Assembly: GCA_964577935.1 (NCBI GenBank)
Contig: CAZOAJ010000005.1
Location: forward strand, 71,523 to 135,522
DNA from: JABDGV01 sp964577935
GTDB lineage: Bacteria; Chlamydiota; Chlamydiia; Chlamydiales; FEN-1388
Direction of reading: 5' to 3'
Length of the DNA stretch: 64,000 nucleotides
Made by a program: the position numbers and the translations under genes. Below the pieces are notes generated by a model, which saw nothing but the letters and a program-made list of their open reading frames with translations, was not told the DNA's origin and made no database searches. Positions 8,001-18,400 of this stretch are shown piece after piece (within the stretch, counting starts at the first letter, position 1; each line of letters opens with the position of its first letter).

Positions 8001-11000
8001 TGACCTCAGAAGTACCGAATGGGTGAGATGATTATTTTCCTTTGTCGCTAAGAGCCGTACAGTTCCTTTGGTTTCTTTGGGATTTGTTGCCAGGTAGGTT
8101 ATTGACTTTTTTAATGACGGTATTGGACTCATTTTATCAAGTTCATAGAGTTCTACCTGGAAGCCTGCCTTTTGGCACTCTTCGACCGAACGATATACAA
8201 TGCCTGCCTTCTTACTCTCATCGAGGATGGGCTGAACATTTGGCTTTTGATGCTCTTTTCGAAATTCTTGTATGAGGGTATTCAAAGTCTTCAGCTCAGG
8301 CGTGACACGAAGACGGACCTGTAGGTCCGCAACAGCAAATTGTAAGGCGTTGTCAAGAGTTTCTTTGGATTGATGCAATAAAATCACATCAAAATTCGAA
8401 ACAGTATTTGATGAGTCATCTCTGAACGATACTTTTGATGGTAATGAAGAAGGGGAATGTCGTTTTTGTCCTGAAGGTGAAAAAGAGGGGGTATTGCTTG
8501 ATGAGGCGATTGGCTGTTGCTCTGAATAAAAAGGAACTTTTTTAGGAATCGAGGGAATGGGCGGTATCTGAGGTTGTGCTTGCTCCATTCGCATTTGTTC
8601 TAATCGGAATTGGCTATTTTGGTTATTCGGAGTAATTAATTGACCTGATGGGCTTTTTTCAGGCGTTGTAATAGTTACAACCCCACTCACCTTTGCTGCT
8701 GGGATTTTTTCTTGAGCAGACACTTGAGCACTAAATTGCGCGGAAGCAGGCTTGGATGATGGCTGTTTTTCATCTTGTGGTTGACAGCGGCTTGCTATTA
8801 TTGAGCTATTTTGGATAGCTCTTAATGCTACTTCTTGGATTTTAAGGAAATTCGACAAACCTTGTGGAGATACGGTATCGATATAATTTTGTAGCAATTC
8901 CGTAGCGTTATTCGGAGAGTTGCTTGCAATAAAATTATGAATTTTTATCTGGATGGTTTTGAGAATATCTTTATCGATTTTATTCTCGTCCTTGTCAGAA
9001 TCACTCACAAGATAAAGACTTATAAGATCGAAAAAGCTATCAAATTGGCTAATAAGATCTTCACTCATAGTTGTGAGATAGCTTTCCCAGGCTTTTTTAC
9101 TTTCAACAATTTCTGTATAGCGTTTATCTAAGTCTGGGTTCTTGTATCTATGAACAGAAATTTCACCTGAATTTCCTACACGATCTGAACGGCCTATTGC
9201 CTGTTCTTCGCATGAAGGATCCCATGGTTTTGCAAGCAAATGCACATCAACGCCTGGAATGTTGAGGCCGACGCCGCCTGCTTGAATAGTCATAAGCATG
9301 CATTTGGCTTTGTTATTCTCTTTTTTAAATTCGCTTATGATGCGAGTTCGTTGTTCTGCGTGCGCTTCACCGCTGAAAAATGAGGTGTCTAGTCGATCGG
9401 AAGAAAACTTTCTTTTGATTACTGCTGCCAAGAATTTCCCATGAAATATCTGATCTACAAAAGTGATCCATCGTTTTTTTTGGAGAACATAGTCTTTTGT
9501 GGATTCAAAAAATGCCTTTAAGAAGCCGGATTCATTGATAAATTCGTTGAATTCACTATCATTCATTCCTCCGGATGCTTTTGGCCTTGAAATTCTCATT
9601 AAAAGAGCTTCTTGTTGAGCTTTTATCTCTGTATTTTTAGTTCCGTCAGGATTGTTTTTTACAGGAATTTGGGGGTGTAATAGGAGTGCATCAAGGGCAT
9701 AATCAACCGAAAAGAAACAGGACCCCTCGAGAGAAAGTTTAAGCGATTCAGCAGAATGAAAAGGCTTAATGCGTTCTTCTTGTTGAGGAGTAAGCTTGTA
9801 GTTGTTGTCATGGAATTTTTTTGTGAGAACTTTTCCTCCCCAAGCTTCAACTACTTTTGGATCGTTCTTTTTAAGTTGGTAAATGCAGGTGTTTGCGATT
9901 TTTTTAAATACTTGGAAGTGTGCAAAAGCTTCGATTATGGTTTTTATAGCCTTTGATTCAATGTCTTGTTTTGATTTTTTTTGATTGTTATCAGGAGTAG
10001 AAAAAGCATTGAGAGAGCGTTGACAGAGCCCAAGTTGTTTAATCAGTTTCTTATATGTTTCCTTGCTGAAATCTTCCTCTTTGTGCGTGAACGCCATAAG
10101 ATTAAAGAGGTCGCTTATTTGGCCTTGAAAAGGAGTTGCTGTCAGCAATCTGATTGCAGTTTCTTGTTCATGATTTAATAGGGTCTGAACGATAGGTCTT
10201 AGTTTTTGCCATTTTTTCGAAGAACTGTTTCTAGCGATAAGATGTGCTTCATCAAAAAATAGTTGTGACCAACGGATGCTTTCTACCTCATTTTTCAGCT
10301 TGCAAAGAGCATCGGGCGTAGTGATAACAATATTATATGGCGATGAAAAGCTCTCGATTGCATTCTTAATTACCAGAGGACTATTACTTGCCGTGACTAA
10401 AGTCTTAGGATCTATTGAAAACAGGTGTTCAATCGTTATTACTTCAGGGTCACGAGCTTGACTTTCTGGAAGATCTTGAGATCCTAATTCTTGAGATCCC
10501 AACTCTTGAAATCCTAAGAGTTCTGCTATGGCCGATAGCACTGTTTTGGCGAAATTTTTATTAATATTTGCCGATAGTTCAATTTTTGAAATTTGATTAA
10601 AAAGCTCATCGAGAGTCTCAGGTGAAGTTGAATCAAAATCACAGACGAGAGCTTCTAATAAATTAAAAGCATTATTAAATGAAATTTTGTTTCTTAAAGG
10701 TAAATTATTAAATGTATTTTTTACTTTTGTAAAACCGGCCTCGTTGGAGGATCTGTTCTTTGCTATTTTGTTATGTATACTTTGCCAGAGATCCTTCAAG
10801 AGGGTTATTTTTGCTTCAAAAATGGGTTCTTTTTTATAGGTGTTGACCAAAGTTTCTAGTAGGCTTACCGTTTGCTGTCTAGATACATTTTTTGTAAGTT
10901 TATTCTTTAAAAGAAGTAGTCTGTTTAATGAGAAATGGGTGATTACACTCTCTTTTGTTTGATCTATAAGAGAAAAGGGAGCGCAAATTAAAAAAGAACC

Positions 11001-14000
11001 ATTTTCGGATGTAGTAATCTTTTGGAGTATTTCTCCAATAATGAGATGTGTTTTACCTGTTCCTACAGCCCAGCCAATAACAGTGTTGATTTTTAATGCT
11101 TGAAAGACTTTAAGTGCCTTAAGAGCTGTTAATTGATACTCTTTTGCAATCTGATAGGGGAATGTACATTGCTCTCCAATTGACTCTACAAACTTCATGT
11201 CAATTGATTTGAGTTTATCGATAATTCCATATGATAGAGGCTGAGTTTGATCATCTACTCCATGTCGTTTTTGGAGTCTTCCAGAACAGCTTTTAAGGCA
11301 TCTATTCGAAATATTTACTATAAATGATTCAAATGTATCGTCGAGTGGTAGCTGTTCAAGGCTGCTTATAAATCCGGTCTTTGACGCCTCATTTTGTTTT
11401 GTCGGGGGTAATGGCTTTTGAATAATTTCTTCAAACGTAATATTGATTGGTCGTTTATCCGGGTTCCTGTCACGGCTAGAAGAGGAAACTATTTTATTTT
11501 TTTGAAGGACAGAGTCTATTGATTCAATTGTTGATTCCATGGGTACAATTCGTTGACTTGATTGTCCACTAGGGAGGCTGGGAGCCTGACCTTTTGCATG
11601 AGATCCAATGACGTGATCCAAAGAAAACTTCCTTGAGGACTTATCAGGGTTATTGCCTTCAAATTGATCATACGGAAGCTGCATCATTGCAGGATCGAAA
11701 ATAAAATCATGAAACTTCGCGTTAGCTTCCAATCCGCCATCAATAGATTTTGAGAGGTTTTGTTTTTGGATCTTTTCCTTGAGAATCTCGATTTCAGACA
11801 TAGTAAGCATAACGGGAGGCTCTACACCCATAAAGAAGCTTTCTATATTTCCATTCGATTGCAGCTTAAGCTGCATATCGTATCCAGAAATGGTCCTTTC
11901 GTTTGAGTCAATAAGCATAAGCCCATGCAAGGTCTTATCGAGATTTGATTTTTCCTTCGACGAAGCTTGCTTCCATCTTTTCAGCTGGTTGAACTTAAGA
12001 TAAAAAAGTGCTGCCTGAGCCCGTTCTTTTAACTCAATTCTGTTAAGAGGTACTAGTAACGATATATCGAGGTTGTTTGTTTCATTTTTTTCATTTATAG
12101 CTAGCTCCAGGATGCGCATAAATGCTTGAGTGTTTGATATAGAAGCCTTTGAGGGGAGAAAATTTTCGAGATATTTTCTTTTTGAATAGGATTTTACAGT
12201 TCTTTGCGCTTCCTCTGTTATTGTAAAATTCAAACATTTGCAGAACGTGTACAACACATATTTCGTAACATGATTTTCAGAAGCCGATGTGTAGGTGCGA
12301 AAAATTGCCTGAATGAGCTTTTTTTGAATCTGGTGGATTGATCGTGATTCATATGTTTCATCGTTGTTTGCAAGAAGCAATGGAATAAACCAATATCCTT
12401 GACCTTTTGCAAAGATAAATTCTTTAATCGCTTTGTATGCGCGTTTTTCTTCTCCGAAAAAAAGGTCAACTGAATCAAATAATTTTTTGTTAAATGCCTT
12501 TGCAAACTCTAGATCCTCCGGGGAAAAGCCAAGTGCTTTTTCTTCGAGCTCTGAAAGGGTAAGTTCCATTTCAAGATTTTTTTCGTCAAGATTTACAGAT
12601 CCGGATGGTTTTTGCTCTTCAATCGGGGAAGAGACATGGCTATTCTCGAAAAATAGTGGGCGTTGCTCTAAACCATTTGAGGAAGAAGGTTTCGGCTTAG
12701 GCTTGAATGACGTGGCTTTATCTAAAGAATAGAGCACATTTTGTTGGCTCGTGGCTTTTTCAAGAATAATAGGTGTCGGTATGGATAGATATGCTACATT
12801 AATTTTAAAGCTGCGGTTAGTTGCTTCCAGTTTTTGTGTATTTGCTATCTGGATATGTGGATTAAAAAAAGGAATTGCTGCAGGACTCTTTTTTAGTACG
12901 CTGTATGTTTCTAGGTAATCATTTTTGGCCGCTGTCTGATGAATTATTGTGTCTCCCATTATATTAATAACAAAATTACAGCTCTCAATAATGCTGCCAA
13001 GGATTCTAAAGCGTGAATCTCTGACCTTTGCGTCTTTAATAAGATATATTTCGTTATACTGTTTCAGAAATTCCTGAAAAAATGCCTCTTGGAAAATGTG
13101 GCCAAATGACTTTGCTTTGGGGGCTTCTGGAGTATATTCATTAAAGAAGAGTACGCATTTATACTCTCCTTTAATATAGATCATTGTTTGAGATGAAAAT
13201 GTATTCATATCATTCATGCCACGAGGAAGTAGATCTTTAACCTTTCGAATGAGTGTATTTCGATATGTCTCCAGTTCGTTGAATTCGGAAGGCTTGCCGC
13301 TAAATAAATTCAGATCTGACGCCAGATAATCAAGGTGGGTTACACTTTGTTGAAAAGAAAACGATTTAAGTTTATTTAACAATTCAAATTCTTTTGAAAT
13401 TTGAGTTTGCAGGGGACTTGTTTTGGTGGGCCTCAAAACGACTCCGTTCTCTGCTACGCACAAATTAAGAATTATCTCAAATGCATCTTGCCGTTGATGT
13501 AATAAAGACTCATTTACTTCATGGCCTGCAAGCTGAGGCCTGCTTTTGAAGAGCTCTTGAATAACAGCTCCGACATTAGACATCTCATTTTCGGAACAGT
13601 TTGAAAATGTAAGTACTTTTTTTAATATAAGGTAAAGAGCATATCTATTTCCTGCCGCCAAGGTGGTGTTGGGTAGGTAATCAAGAGCATTAAAAAGGCC
13701 ATTCAGCAGTTCTATTTGGAACTTTGAAATTCGAGCTGCTTGATTCGTTATATGGGTATCGCTTTCGGAAAGTAAGGGTATTTTTCTCGGAATTACGCTT
13801 TTTGTAAAAAAACCTAGGTAAAATTTTTCATAGTCTGCTCGGTAGACGCTTTGGGTGGAAATTGTGACCAAAGTTTGTATTAGAACTGTAATGGCCCTAT
13901 AAAATGATTGTTCAAACGTGTCATTAAGACCAGTATTTGAGCTTGAAAATACTACCAAAGAGGAATTGATTTGTTTCGAGGGAAATACGATTGCGCGTAG

Positions 14001-14192
14001 TTCATCACGGAAGGTCTTTTCACTTGAGAGAACACGCTGTGCTTCTTGATTTATAGTTTGTAAAGCTTGAGAAACCGCGACGAGATTATTTCTCTGCTGA
14101 TAGCTACGAGAATAATTTTGTTGTGCCTGTTCTTGATCTTGAGTCTCATCATTATAAGGTCGCGTAAGAGAATTATTTTTTATAGGTATCAT
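7995..14192 (-). CDS. giant Snf2-like SF2 ATPase/helicase (2065 aa)
   Basis: Residues about 1015-1730 hold a complete helicase core: Q-like PYQIAKEYQLTALKAL, Walker A GWAVGTGKT (K1047), DEAH box (D1314), motif III LLTATPFQG, motif V TIQAGGVGLNIPG (about 1640) and motif VI QAIGRSDRVG (about 1664). Motifs V and VI match the Snf2/RapA class of DNA-dependent translocases. The 1000-residue N-terminus is unrecognised and mainly helical. After the core come a Ser/Pro/Gln-rich disordered linker (about 1800-1930) and a small C-terminal domain of about 130 residues. Ordinary chlamydial Snf2 proteins are about half this size. The role could be chromatin or DNA remodelling, or a secreted effector acting on host DNA; sequence alone does not decide. 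No strong ribosome binding site precedes the ATG. Confidence 0.88.
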   Translation of the reverse strand: MIPIKNNSLTRPYNDETQDQEQAQQNYSRSYQQRNNLVAVSQALQTINQEAQRVLSSEKTFRDELRAIVFPSKQINSSLVVFSSSNTGLNDTFEQSFYRAITVLIQTLVTISTQSVYRADYEKFYLGFFTKSVIPRKIPLLSESDTHITNQAARISKFQIELLNGLFNALDYLPNTTLAAGNRYALYLILKKVLTFSNCSENEMSNVGAVIQELFKSRPQLAGHEVNESLLHQRQDAFEIILNLCVAENGVVLRPTKTSPLQTQISKEFELLNKLKSFSFQQSVTHLDYLASDLNLFSGKPSEFNELETYRNTLIRKVKDLLPRGMNDMNTFSSQTMIYIKGEYKCVLFFNEYTPEAPKAKSFGHIFQEAFFQEFLKQYNEIYLIKDAKVRDSRFRILGSIIESCNFVINIMGDTIIHQTAAKNDYLETYSVLKKSPAAIPFFNPHIQIANTQKLEATNRSFKINVAYLSIPTPIILEKATSQQNVLYSLDKATSFKPKPKPSSSNGLEQRPLFFENSHVSSPIEEQKPSGSVNLDEKNLEMELTLSELEEKALGFSPEDLEFAKAFNKKLFDSVDLFFGEEKRAYKAIKEFIFAKGQGYWFIPLLLANNDETYESRSIHQIQKKLIQAIFRTYTSASENHVTKYVLYTFCKCLNFTITEEAQRTVKSYSKRKYLENFLPSKASISNTQAFMRILELAINEKNETNNLDISLLVPLNRIELKERAQAALFYLKFNQLKRWKQASSKEKSNLDKTLHGLMLIDSNERTISGYDMQLKLQSNGNIESFFMGVEPPVMLTMSEIEILKEKIQKQNLSKSIDGGLEANAKFHDFIFDPAMMQLPYDQFEGNNPDKSSRKFSLDHVIGSHAKGQAPSLPSGQSSQRIVPMESTIESIDSVLQKNKIVSSSSRDRNPDKRPINITFEEIIQKPLPPTKQNEASKTGFISSLEQLPLDDTFESFIVNISNRCLKSCSGRLQKRHGVDDQTQPLSYGIIDKLKSIDMKFVESIGEQCTFPYQIAKEYQLTALKALKVFQALKINTVIGWAVGTGKTHLIIGEILQKITTSENGSFLICAPFSLIDQTKESVITHFSLNRLLLLKNKLTKNVSRQQTVSLLETLVNTYKKEPIFEAKITLLKDLWQSIHNKIAKNRSSNEAGFTKVKNTFNNLPLRNKISFNNAFNLLEALVCDFDSTSPETLDELFNQISKIELSANINKNFAKTVLSAIAELLGFQELGSQELGSQDLPESQARDPEVITIEHLFSIDPKTLVTASNSPLVIKNAIESFSSPYNIVITTPDALCKLKNEVESIRWSQLFFDEAHLIARNSSSKKWQKLRPIVQTLLNHEQETAIRLLTATPFQGQISDLFNLMAFTHKEEDFSKETYKKLIKQLGLCQRSLNAFSTPDNNQKKSKQDIESKAIKTIIEAFAHFQVFKKIANTCIYQLKKNDPKVVEAWGGKVLTKKFHDNNYKLTPQQEERIKPFHSAESLKLSLEGSCFFSVDYALDALLLHPQIPVKNNPDGTKNTEIKAQQEALLMRISRPKASGGMNDSEFNEFINESGFLKAFFESTKDYVLQKKRWITFVDQIFHGKFLAAVIKRKFSSDRLDTSFFSGEAHAEQRTRIISEFKKENNKAKCMLMTIQAGGVGLNIPGVDVHLLAKPWDPSCEEQAIGRSDRVGNSGEISVHRYKNPDLDKRYTEIVESKKAWESYLTTMSEDLISQFDSFFDLISLYLVSDSDKDENKIDKDILKTIQIKIHNFIASNSPNNATELLQNYIDTVSPQGLSNFLKIQEVALRAIQNSSIIASRCQPQDEKQPSSKPASAQFSAQVSAQEKIPAAKVSGVVTITTPEKSPSGQLITPNNQNSQFRLEQMRMEQAQPQIPPIPSIPKKVPFYSEQQPIASSSNTPSFSPSGQKRHSPSSLPSKVSFRDDSSNTVSNFDVILLHQSKETLDNALQFAVADLQVRLRVTPELKTLNTLIQEFRKEHQKPNVQPILDESKKAGIVYRSVEECQKAGFQVELYELDKMSPIPSLKKSITYLATNPKETKGTVRLLATKENNHLTHSVLLRSR
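10475..10519. repeat. three tandem 15-bp units inside the Snf2-like gene
   Basis: Three imperfect copies of a 15-base unit (cttgagatcctaatt type) encode an ELGSQ repeat within the region between the DEAH box and the Walker A motif. This is a recent in-frame expansion in a loop of the ATPase core. Confidence 0.75.
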
Positions 14193-14263
14193 TTTAATTC
14201 ATTTTTTTGAACAGATTGTATTTGAAATGGTTTTTTGGTTAAATATGTTTTATTTAATTTAAA

Positions 14264-14293
14264 TTAAAAGTAATTAATATTTGTCTATATAAT
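14264..14293 (+). promoter_or_regulatory. promoter-like pair with no downstream + strand gene
   Basis: TTAAAA (14264-14269), an 18-base spacer and a perfect TATAAT (14288-14293) form a plausible promoter. The next convincing + strand gene is over 23 kb away, so any product would be a non-coding or antisense RNA. The AT-rich background makes chance occurrence possible. Confidence 0.3.
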
Positions 14294-14303
14294 GAAAACT
14301 CAA
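14274..14303 (-). promoter_or_regulatory. possible promoter of the Snf2-like gene
   Basis: Read on the - strand, TTGAGT (14303-14298), an 18-base spacer and TATTAA (14279-14274) lie about 80 bases upstream of the ATG at 14192. The match is moderate and the region is AT-rich. Confidence 0.3.
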
Positions 14304-14516
14304 GACATGGATTGGATGGAGCTTATGAAGGCGTCTTAGTTGAATAACCGGTATTGCGAAGAGAATCGCTGATCTATTTTGAATAGGGCTTATGTGAGAT
14401 GTTCGAGACGGAAAGCTCTATAGCCTCTTGCTTTTTTCAAGCCTTTTGCCTCGTGCAGATTCGTAGGGATATGCGTTAAAAACAGATCCCTAGAAAAAAC
14501 ATGACATTTGTCGTTG

Positions 14517-15407
14517 TTAGATTTTTTTGGCAACAATGGCTAAAAAGAGGGGGAATTCTTTTCGGGCTCGATTTTCCCAGCGGGCTGCAGGGCCTGAACT
14601 TGTCTTATCGCTACACCATTCTTCAAGCGTAGATACAACAAATCCCGCTTCATGAAGCGCCGAAAAATAAAAATGGAGTGGGTGGTGGAAAGAAGTCGTT
14701 GATTCAGCTTCATTTTTTCCAGGTCTCATTGCTATCGGGATCGATTGCGGAGACATGTAGCCTCTAATTTGCCGGACTTGTGACTTTGTTTTCTCGTCAA
14801 AACTCCATTGGCTATGTCTTGGAATTCTGAAGCATGGGTGGTTGAGTACGATCAAAAACTCTCCTCCGTTTTTGAGCCGTTTAAACACATTTTTAAATAC
14901 TGCCTTTGGATCATCTATGTTTTGCAGAGCTAGGATACATGCAGCGTGCGAGAACTGAGCATCGAGAGGAATCGGTAGCTCTTTTGTTGCATCGCCCACA
15001 TAAAATTGTCGAAGGGAACTTGGTTTTATATGCTGCTTTGCTGCTCGAATTAAACCTTGTGATATATCGATTCCGACATAAGGGATGCTTGGATGAATAG
15101 CTCTTGATAAAACGCCTTGTCCGCAGGCGACATCTAGTACGCGGAGGTCGCAAGATTTTCCCTCTGTGCCCTTTGACCCTTTATTTGGATCATTATTAAG
15201 GGAAAAGAGTCGTGAAATCGCGGGAAGAATCACATGTTGATGATAATAATGCCCTTCCTGGCCAACTATTGAGTCATACCAGTCATGTACCCCTTCCCAT
15301 GAAGTTTTGTTTCTTACATGAAGAGAATCCCTTTGGGATTCTCTTTCAGTATGCACTTCTTTTTTGGGGCTCTTGTTAAAGCGGGGTACTGATCTGGGTA
15401 TTGGCAT
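14517..15407 (-). CDS. class I SAM-dependent methyltransferase
   Basis: The 296-residue protein has a Rossmann-fold methyltransferase core. Motif I is VLDVACGQG (about residue 92), the post-I acidic residue is in YVGIDIS, and post-motif segments ACILALQNIDDP and LKNGGEFLIVLNHPCF follow, as in the UbiE/Methyltransf_11 group. The N-terminal 50 residues are basic and polar. It begins 20 bases after the nrdA stop and is probably the last gene of the nrd operon. A GAGAGAAC sequence precedes the ATG. The substrate is not evident; the small-molecule type (quinone, lipid) is more likely than rRNA from the fold alone, but this is inference. Confidence 0.85.
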   Translation of the reverse strand: MPIPRSVPRFNKSPKKEVHTERESQRDSLHVRNKTSWEGVHDWYDSIVGQEGHYYHQHVILPAISRLFSLNNDPNKGSKGTEGKSCDLRVLDVACGQGVLSRAIHPSIPYVGIDISQGLIRAAKQHIKPSSLRQFYVGDATKELPIPLDAQFSHAACILALQNIDDPKAVFKNVFKRLKNGGEFLIVLNHPCFRIPRHSQWSFDEKTKSQVRQIRGYMSPQSIPIAMRPGKNEAESTTSFHHPLHFYFSALHEAGFVVSTLEEWCSDKTSSGPAARWENRARKEFPLFLAIVAKKI

Positions 15408-15427
15408 AGTCTGTCAAGTTCTCTCTT

Positions 15428-18400
15428 CTATTGGCATGATTCGCAGTTTGGATCAGCGATAGAACATGCCTTTGGGGCGCGTTCCATTGCTGCATCTTTT
15501 GTCAAATCTTGCATTTCCTGGCGCTTTCGTTTGATATCCAAACTTGCATCTTCAATATCGCTTGCTGACTTATTCTTGAGGTAATAAGTTGTTTTTAATC
15601 CCATCATCCATGCCTTCAAGTATATCTTTGAAAGCATTTTTTCGTCAGGCTTATCTAAGAATAAGTTCGTTGACTGAGCCTGATCGATCCATTTTTGCCG
15701 GACAGCAGCAGCTTTAAGAAGCCATAATGGGTCAATTTTAAAAGCGGTTTTAAACTGAGTTCGAACACCAAACGGGATAGACTCAATCCCATCAAGCTCG
15801 CCCTTATTGTACTTAAGTTCTTCAAGCATATCCTTATTCCAAAGGCCAAGCTGCTTAAGAGCTTGAACAAGCTGAGGAGTTACGCTTAAAAACTCACCTG
15901 AAAGGTTTGACTTGCTGTAAATATGTCGAAAATCAGGCTCAATTGATGTCGAAACACCCATAATGTTTGAGATTGTTGCTGTAGGAGCAATCGCAAGCAC
16001 GTTTGAGTTGCGCATTCCAAATTTCTTGATTTTCTCTCGTAGCTCATCCCAAGGCATTTTACTGTTTTTGTTCACATCTAAGGCGACGCCGCGCTCTTTT
16101 TCAAGCATTTCAAGTGTGTCTAGAGGCATCAGCCCTCGATCCCACTTAGATCCCTTAAATGAGCTGTAGGCCCCACGCTCTTTTGAAAGCATGCAAGAAC
16201 CCATATATGCATTAAATGCTATGAATTCCATAAGCTCATCAGCTAATGTCAACATCTGATCGGATTCAAAAGGAATCTTCATCATGTGGAGCATGTCTTG
16301 CCAGCCCATAATGCCCATTCCAATAGGACGATGACGCATGTTAGAATCACGAGCAGGTATCGTTGGATAGAAGTTGATGTCGACAACATTATCAAGCATT
16401 CGTACAGCTGTCTGTATTGTCTTAGCTAAATCATCCTTATCTATAGTTCCATCAGCCTTCACAAAGGAAGCTAAGTTTAACGATCCAAGATTACAAACAA
16501 AGTGCTCATCATCTGAATTGTTCAGAGTGATTTCTGTGCACAAGTTCGAATTATGAATGACTCCACAATGATCCTGAGGCGATCTAATGTTACATGGATC
16601 TTTAAAGGTGATCCATGGATGCCCTGTCTCATAAAGTGCTGAAAGCATTTTTTTCCAGAGAACCGCGGCACGGATTTTCTTTCCGTAGATTTTGCCTTCT
16701 TGGGCAAGTTGCTCATAATGCTCATAAAGGTCTTTGAACTTCTGACCAAAAGCATCGTGAAGTCCTGGAACTTCATTCGAACGGAAGAGAGTCCAGTCTT
16801 GACCCCGAATTGCACGTAAGATAAAAAGATCAGGGATCCAGTTAGCTGTATGCATATCATGAGTTCTTCGACGATCATCACCCACGTTTTTACGTAGTTC
16901 TAAGAACTCTTCAATGTCGTTATGCCACGATTCTAGATAGACGCAGACAACACCTCGGCGTTTACCACCTTGGTTTACGGCAAGAGCTGTATCGTTCATA
17001 ATCTTCAAGAAGGGAACGATTCCAAGGCTTTCTCCATTTGTGCCGCGTATATGGGATCCTGTTCCACGGACTGAAGTGAAATCAACGCCAAGACCTCCAG
17101 CATATTTGGAGAGGTGTGCGCAATTCATGAAAGTTCCAAAAATTCCGACAGGAAAGTGTTGTCCTTGCTTGTCGGTTTTAATGTTGCCAATGTCATCTCC
17201 CGCAGTAAGCCCGTAGCAGGATGAGAGCTGAGGACGCATTGATCCTGAGTTAAACAAGGTGGGAGTCGATGAGCAAAATCTTTTTGATGTATAGAGATTA
17301 TAAAATGCTATTGCTGACTCTTCGAGCTCTTTCTCATTATAGGATAGCCCCATCGCAACACGCATCCACATAAATTGTGGAACTTCAATACGCTTTTTGC
17401 CTTTTTTGTCGATAATCTGATTTGAGGCAGTTGTCTCTTCTTGGCGCTCGTGGAGAAGGTATCTGTCGTAAAGGGTCATAATCCCTAGAAAATCAAACTT
17501 CAAGTCGGCCATAGGGTTTAACCTTTGGGCGATCATCTTGAGATCGAATTTTTTGAGATTTGGGCTTAACAGACCTTGATCGATACCTCGTTCGATATAT
17601 TTTAAAAAGCCATCTTGGTGCGCTTTTTTCAGCTTGCCAATACCATCTTCAATTTTCCAATCAAGAACTTCCTCGTACACGTAGCTTAAAAGAATACGTG
17701 CTGCAAAGAAACGAAATTCAGGATCAAGTTCGATAAGTGATCGAGCATTCATCAAAATTGTATGCATCTTCTCTGTTTCAGACAAAGATGGGCTCATTGA
17801 AACAACAAGCTTATGAGCAAGTTCTTGGCGCGTTATAGAGAGGTCGAGGTCAAGAAGCGCAAAGTCAATACGAGCGAGCAAGTTTGAGTTAATAACCTCA
17901 GGCCAAGCAGCTCCTGCCTCTTCTTGAGATTGTTTAAGAAGTCTTAAATGGGAGCGTTCAGCACGGTATTCCGCATAACGACGTGCGGTTGTTGAGTAGC
18001 CCAATTGAGAAAGTTGACGTTCAATTACGTCTTGGATTTCTTCAATGTAGATGACATCTCGGCTTGAGTCGAGAATTTCATGAACAACTCTTTGTGTGAC
18101 TTGGGTCGCTTTATGTCCAGCTTCTTGCCGATCAGCTTCTTCAGCTTCATCTTGATCTTCAAGACATTCTGAAAGAAATGACTTGTAGAGAGCGTTGAAG
18201 ATTTTTTCAGGATTCCAGTCGACTCGTTTTCCATTTCTACGAAGAACTTCGATTTTTTTCGATGTTTGAAGTCGTCGTTGTTTTTGGGTTCGATAGAGGA
18301 GGTAGCCTTTTGCTGCGAGCGTTTCGCCTTCTTCAAGTAGGCTATTTTCACAAAGCTCATGCACTTCATCACTATTAATGCAGCTTCTTCCAGAGCTTGA

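Larger units (their letters stand above)
14193..14516. other. 324-base intergenic region with promoter-like signals on both strands
   Basis: No protein gene is visible. The half next to the Snf2-like gene is very AT-rich. A + strand promoter-like pair points into a stretch with no + strand gene, and a - strand pair points at the Snf2-like gene. A 7-base perfect stem TAGGGAT/ATCCCTA spans 14464-14492. The region could encode a small RNA on the + strand, but there is no clear terminator with a U tract, so this is only a candidate. Confidence 0.4.

Noticed and set aside
10475..10519. Short tandem 15-mers as a CRISPR-like array
   Set aside because: The units are contiguous, without spacers, and encode an in-frame ELGSQ repeat.
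14193..14516. tRNA or known structured RNA in the larger intergenic gaps
   Set aside because: No T-loop GGTTCGAATCC-like motif with a matching acceptor stem was seen here or in the gaps at 20027, 21814, 37383 and 44062.
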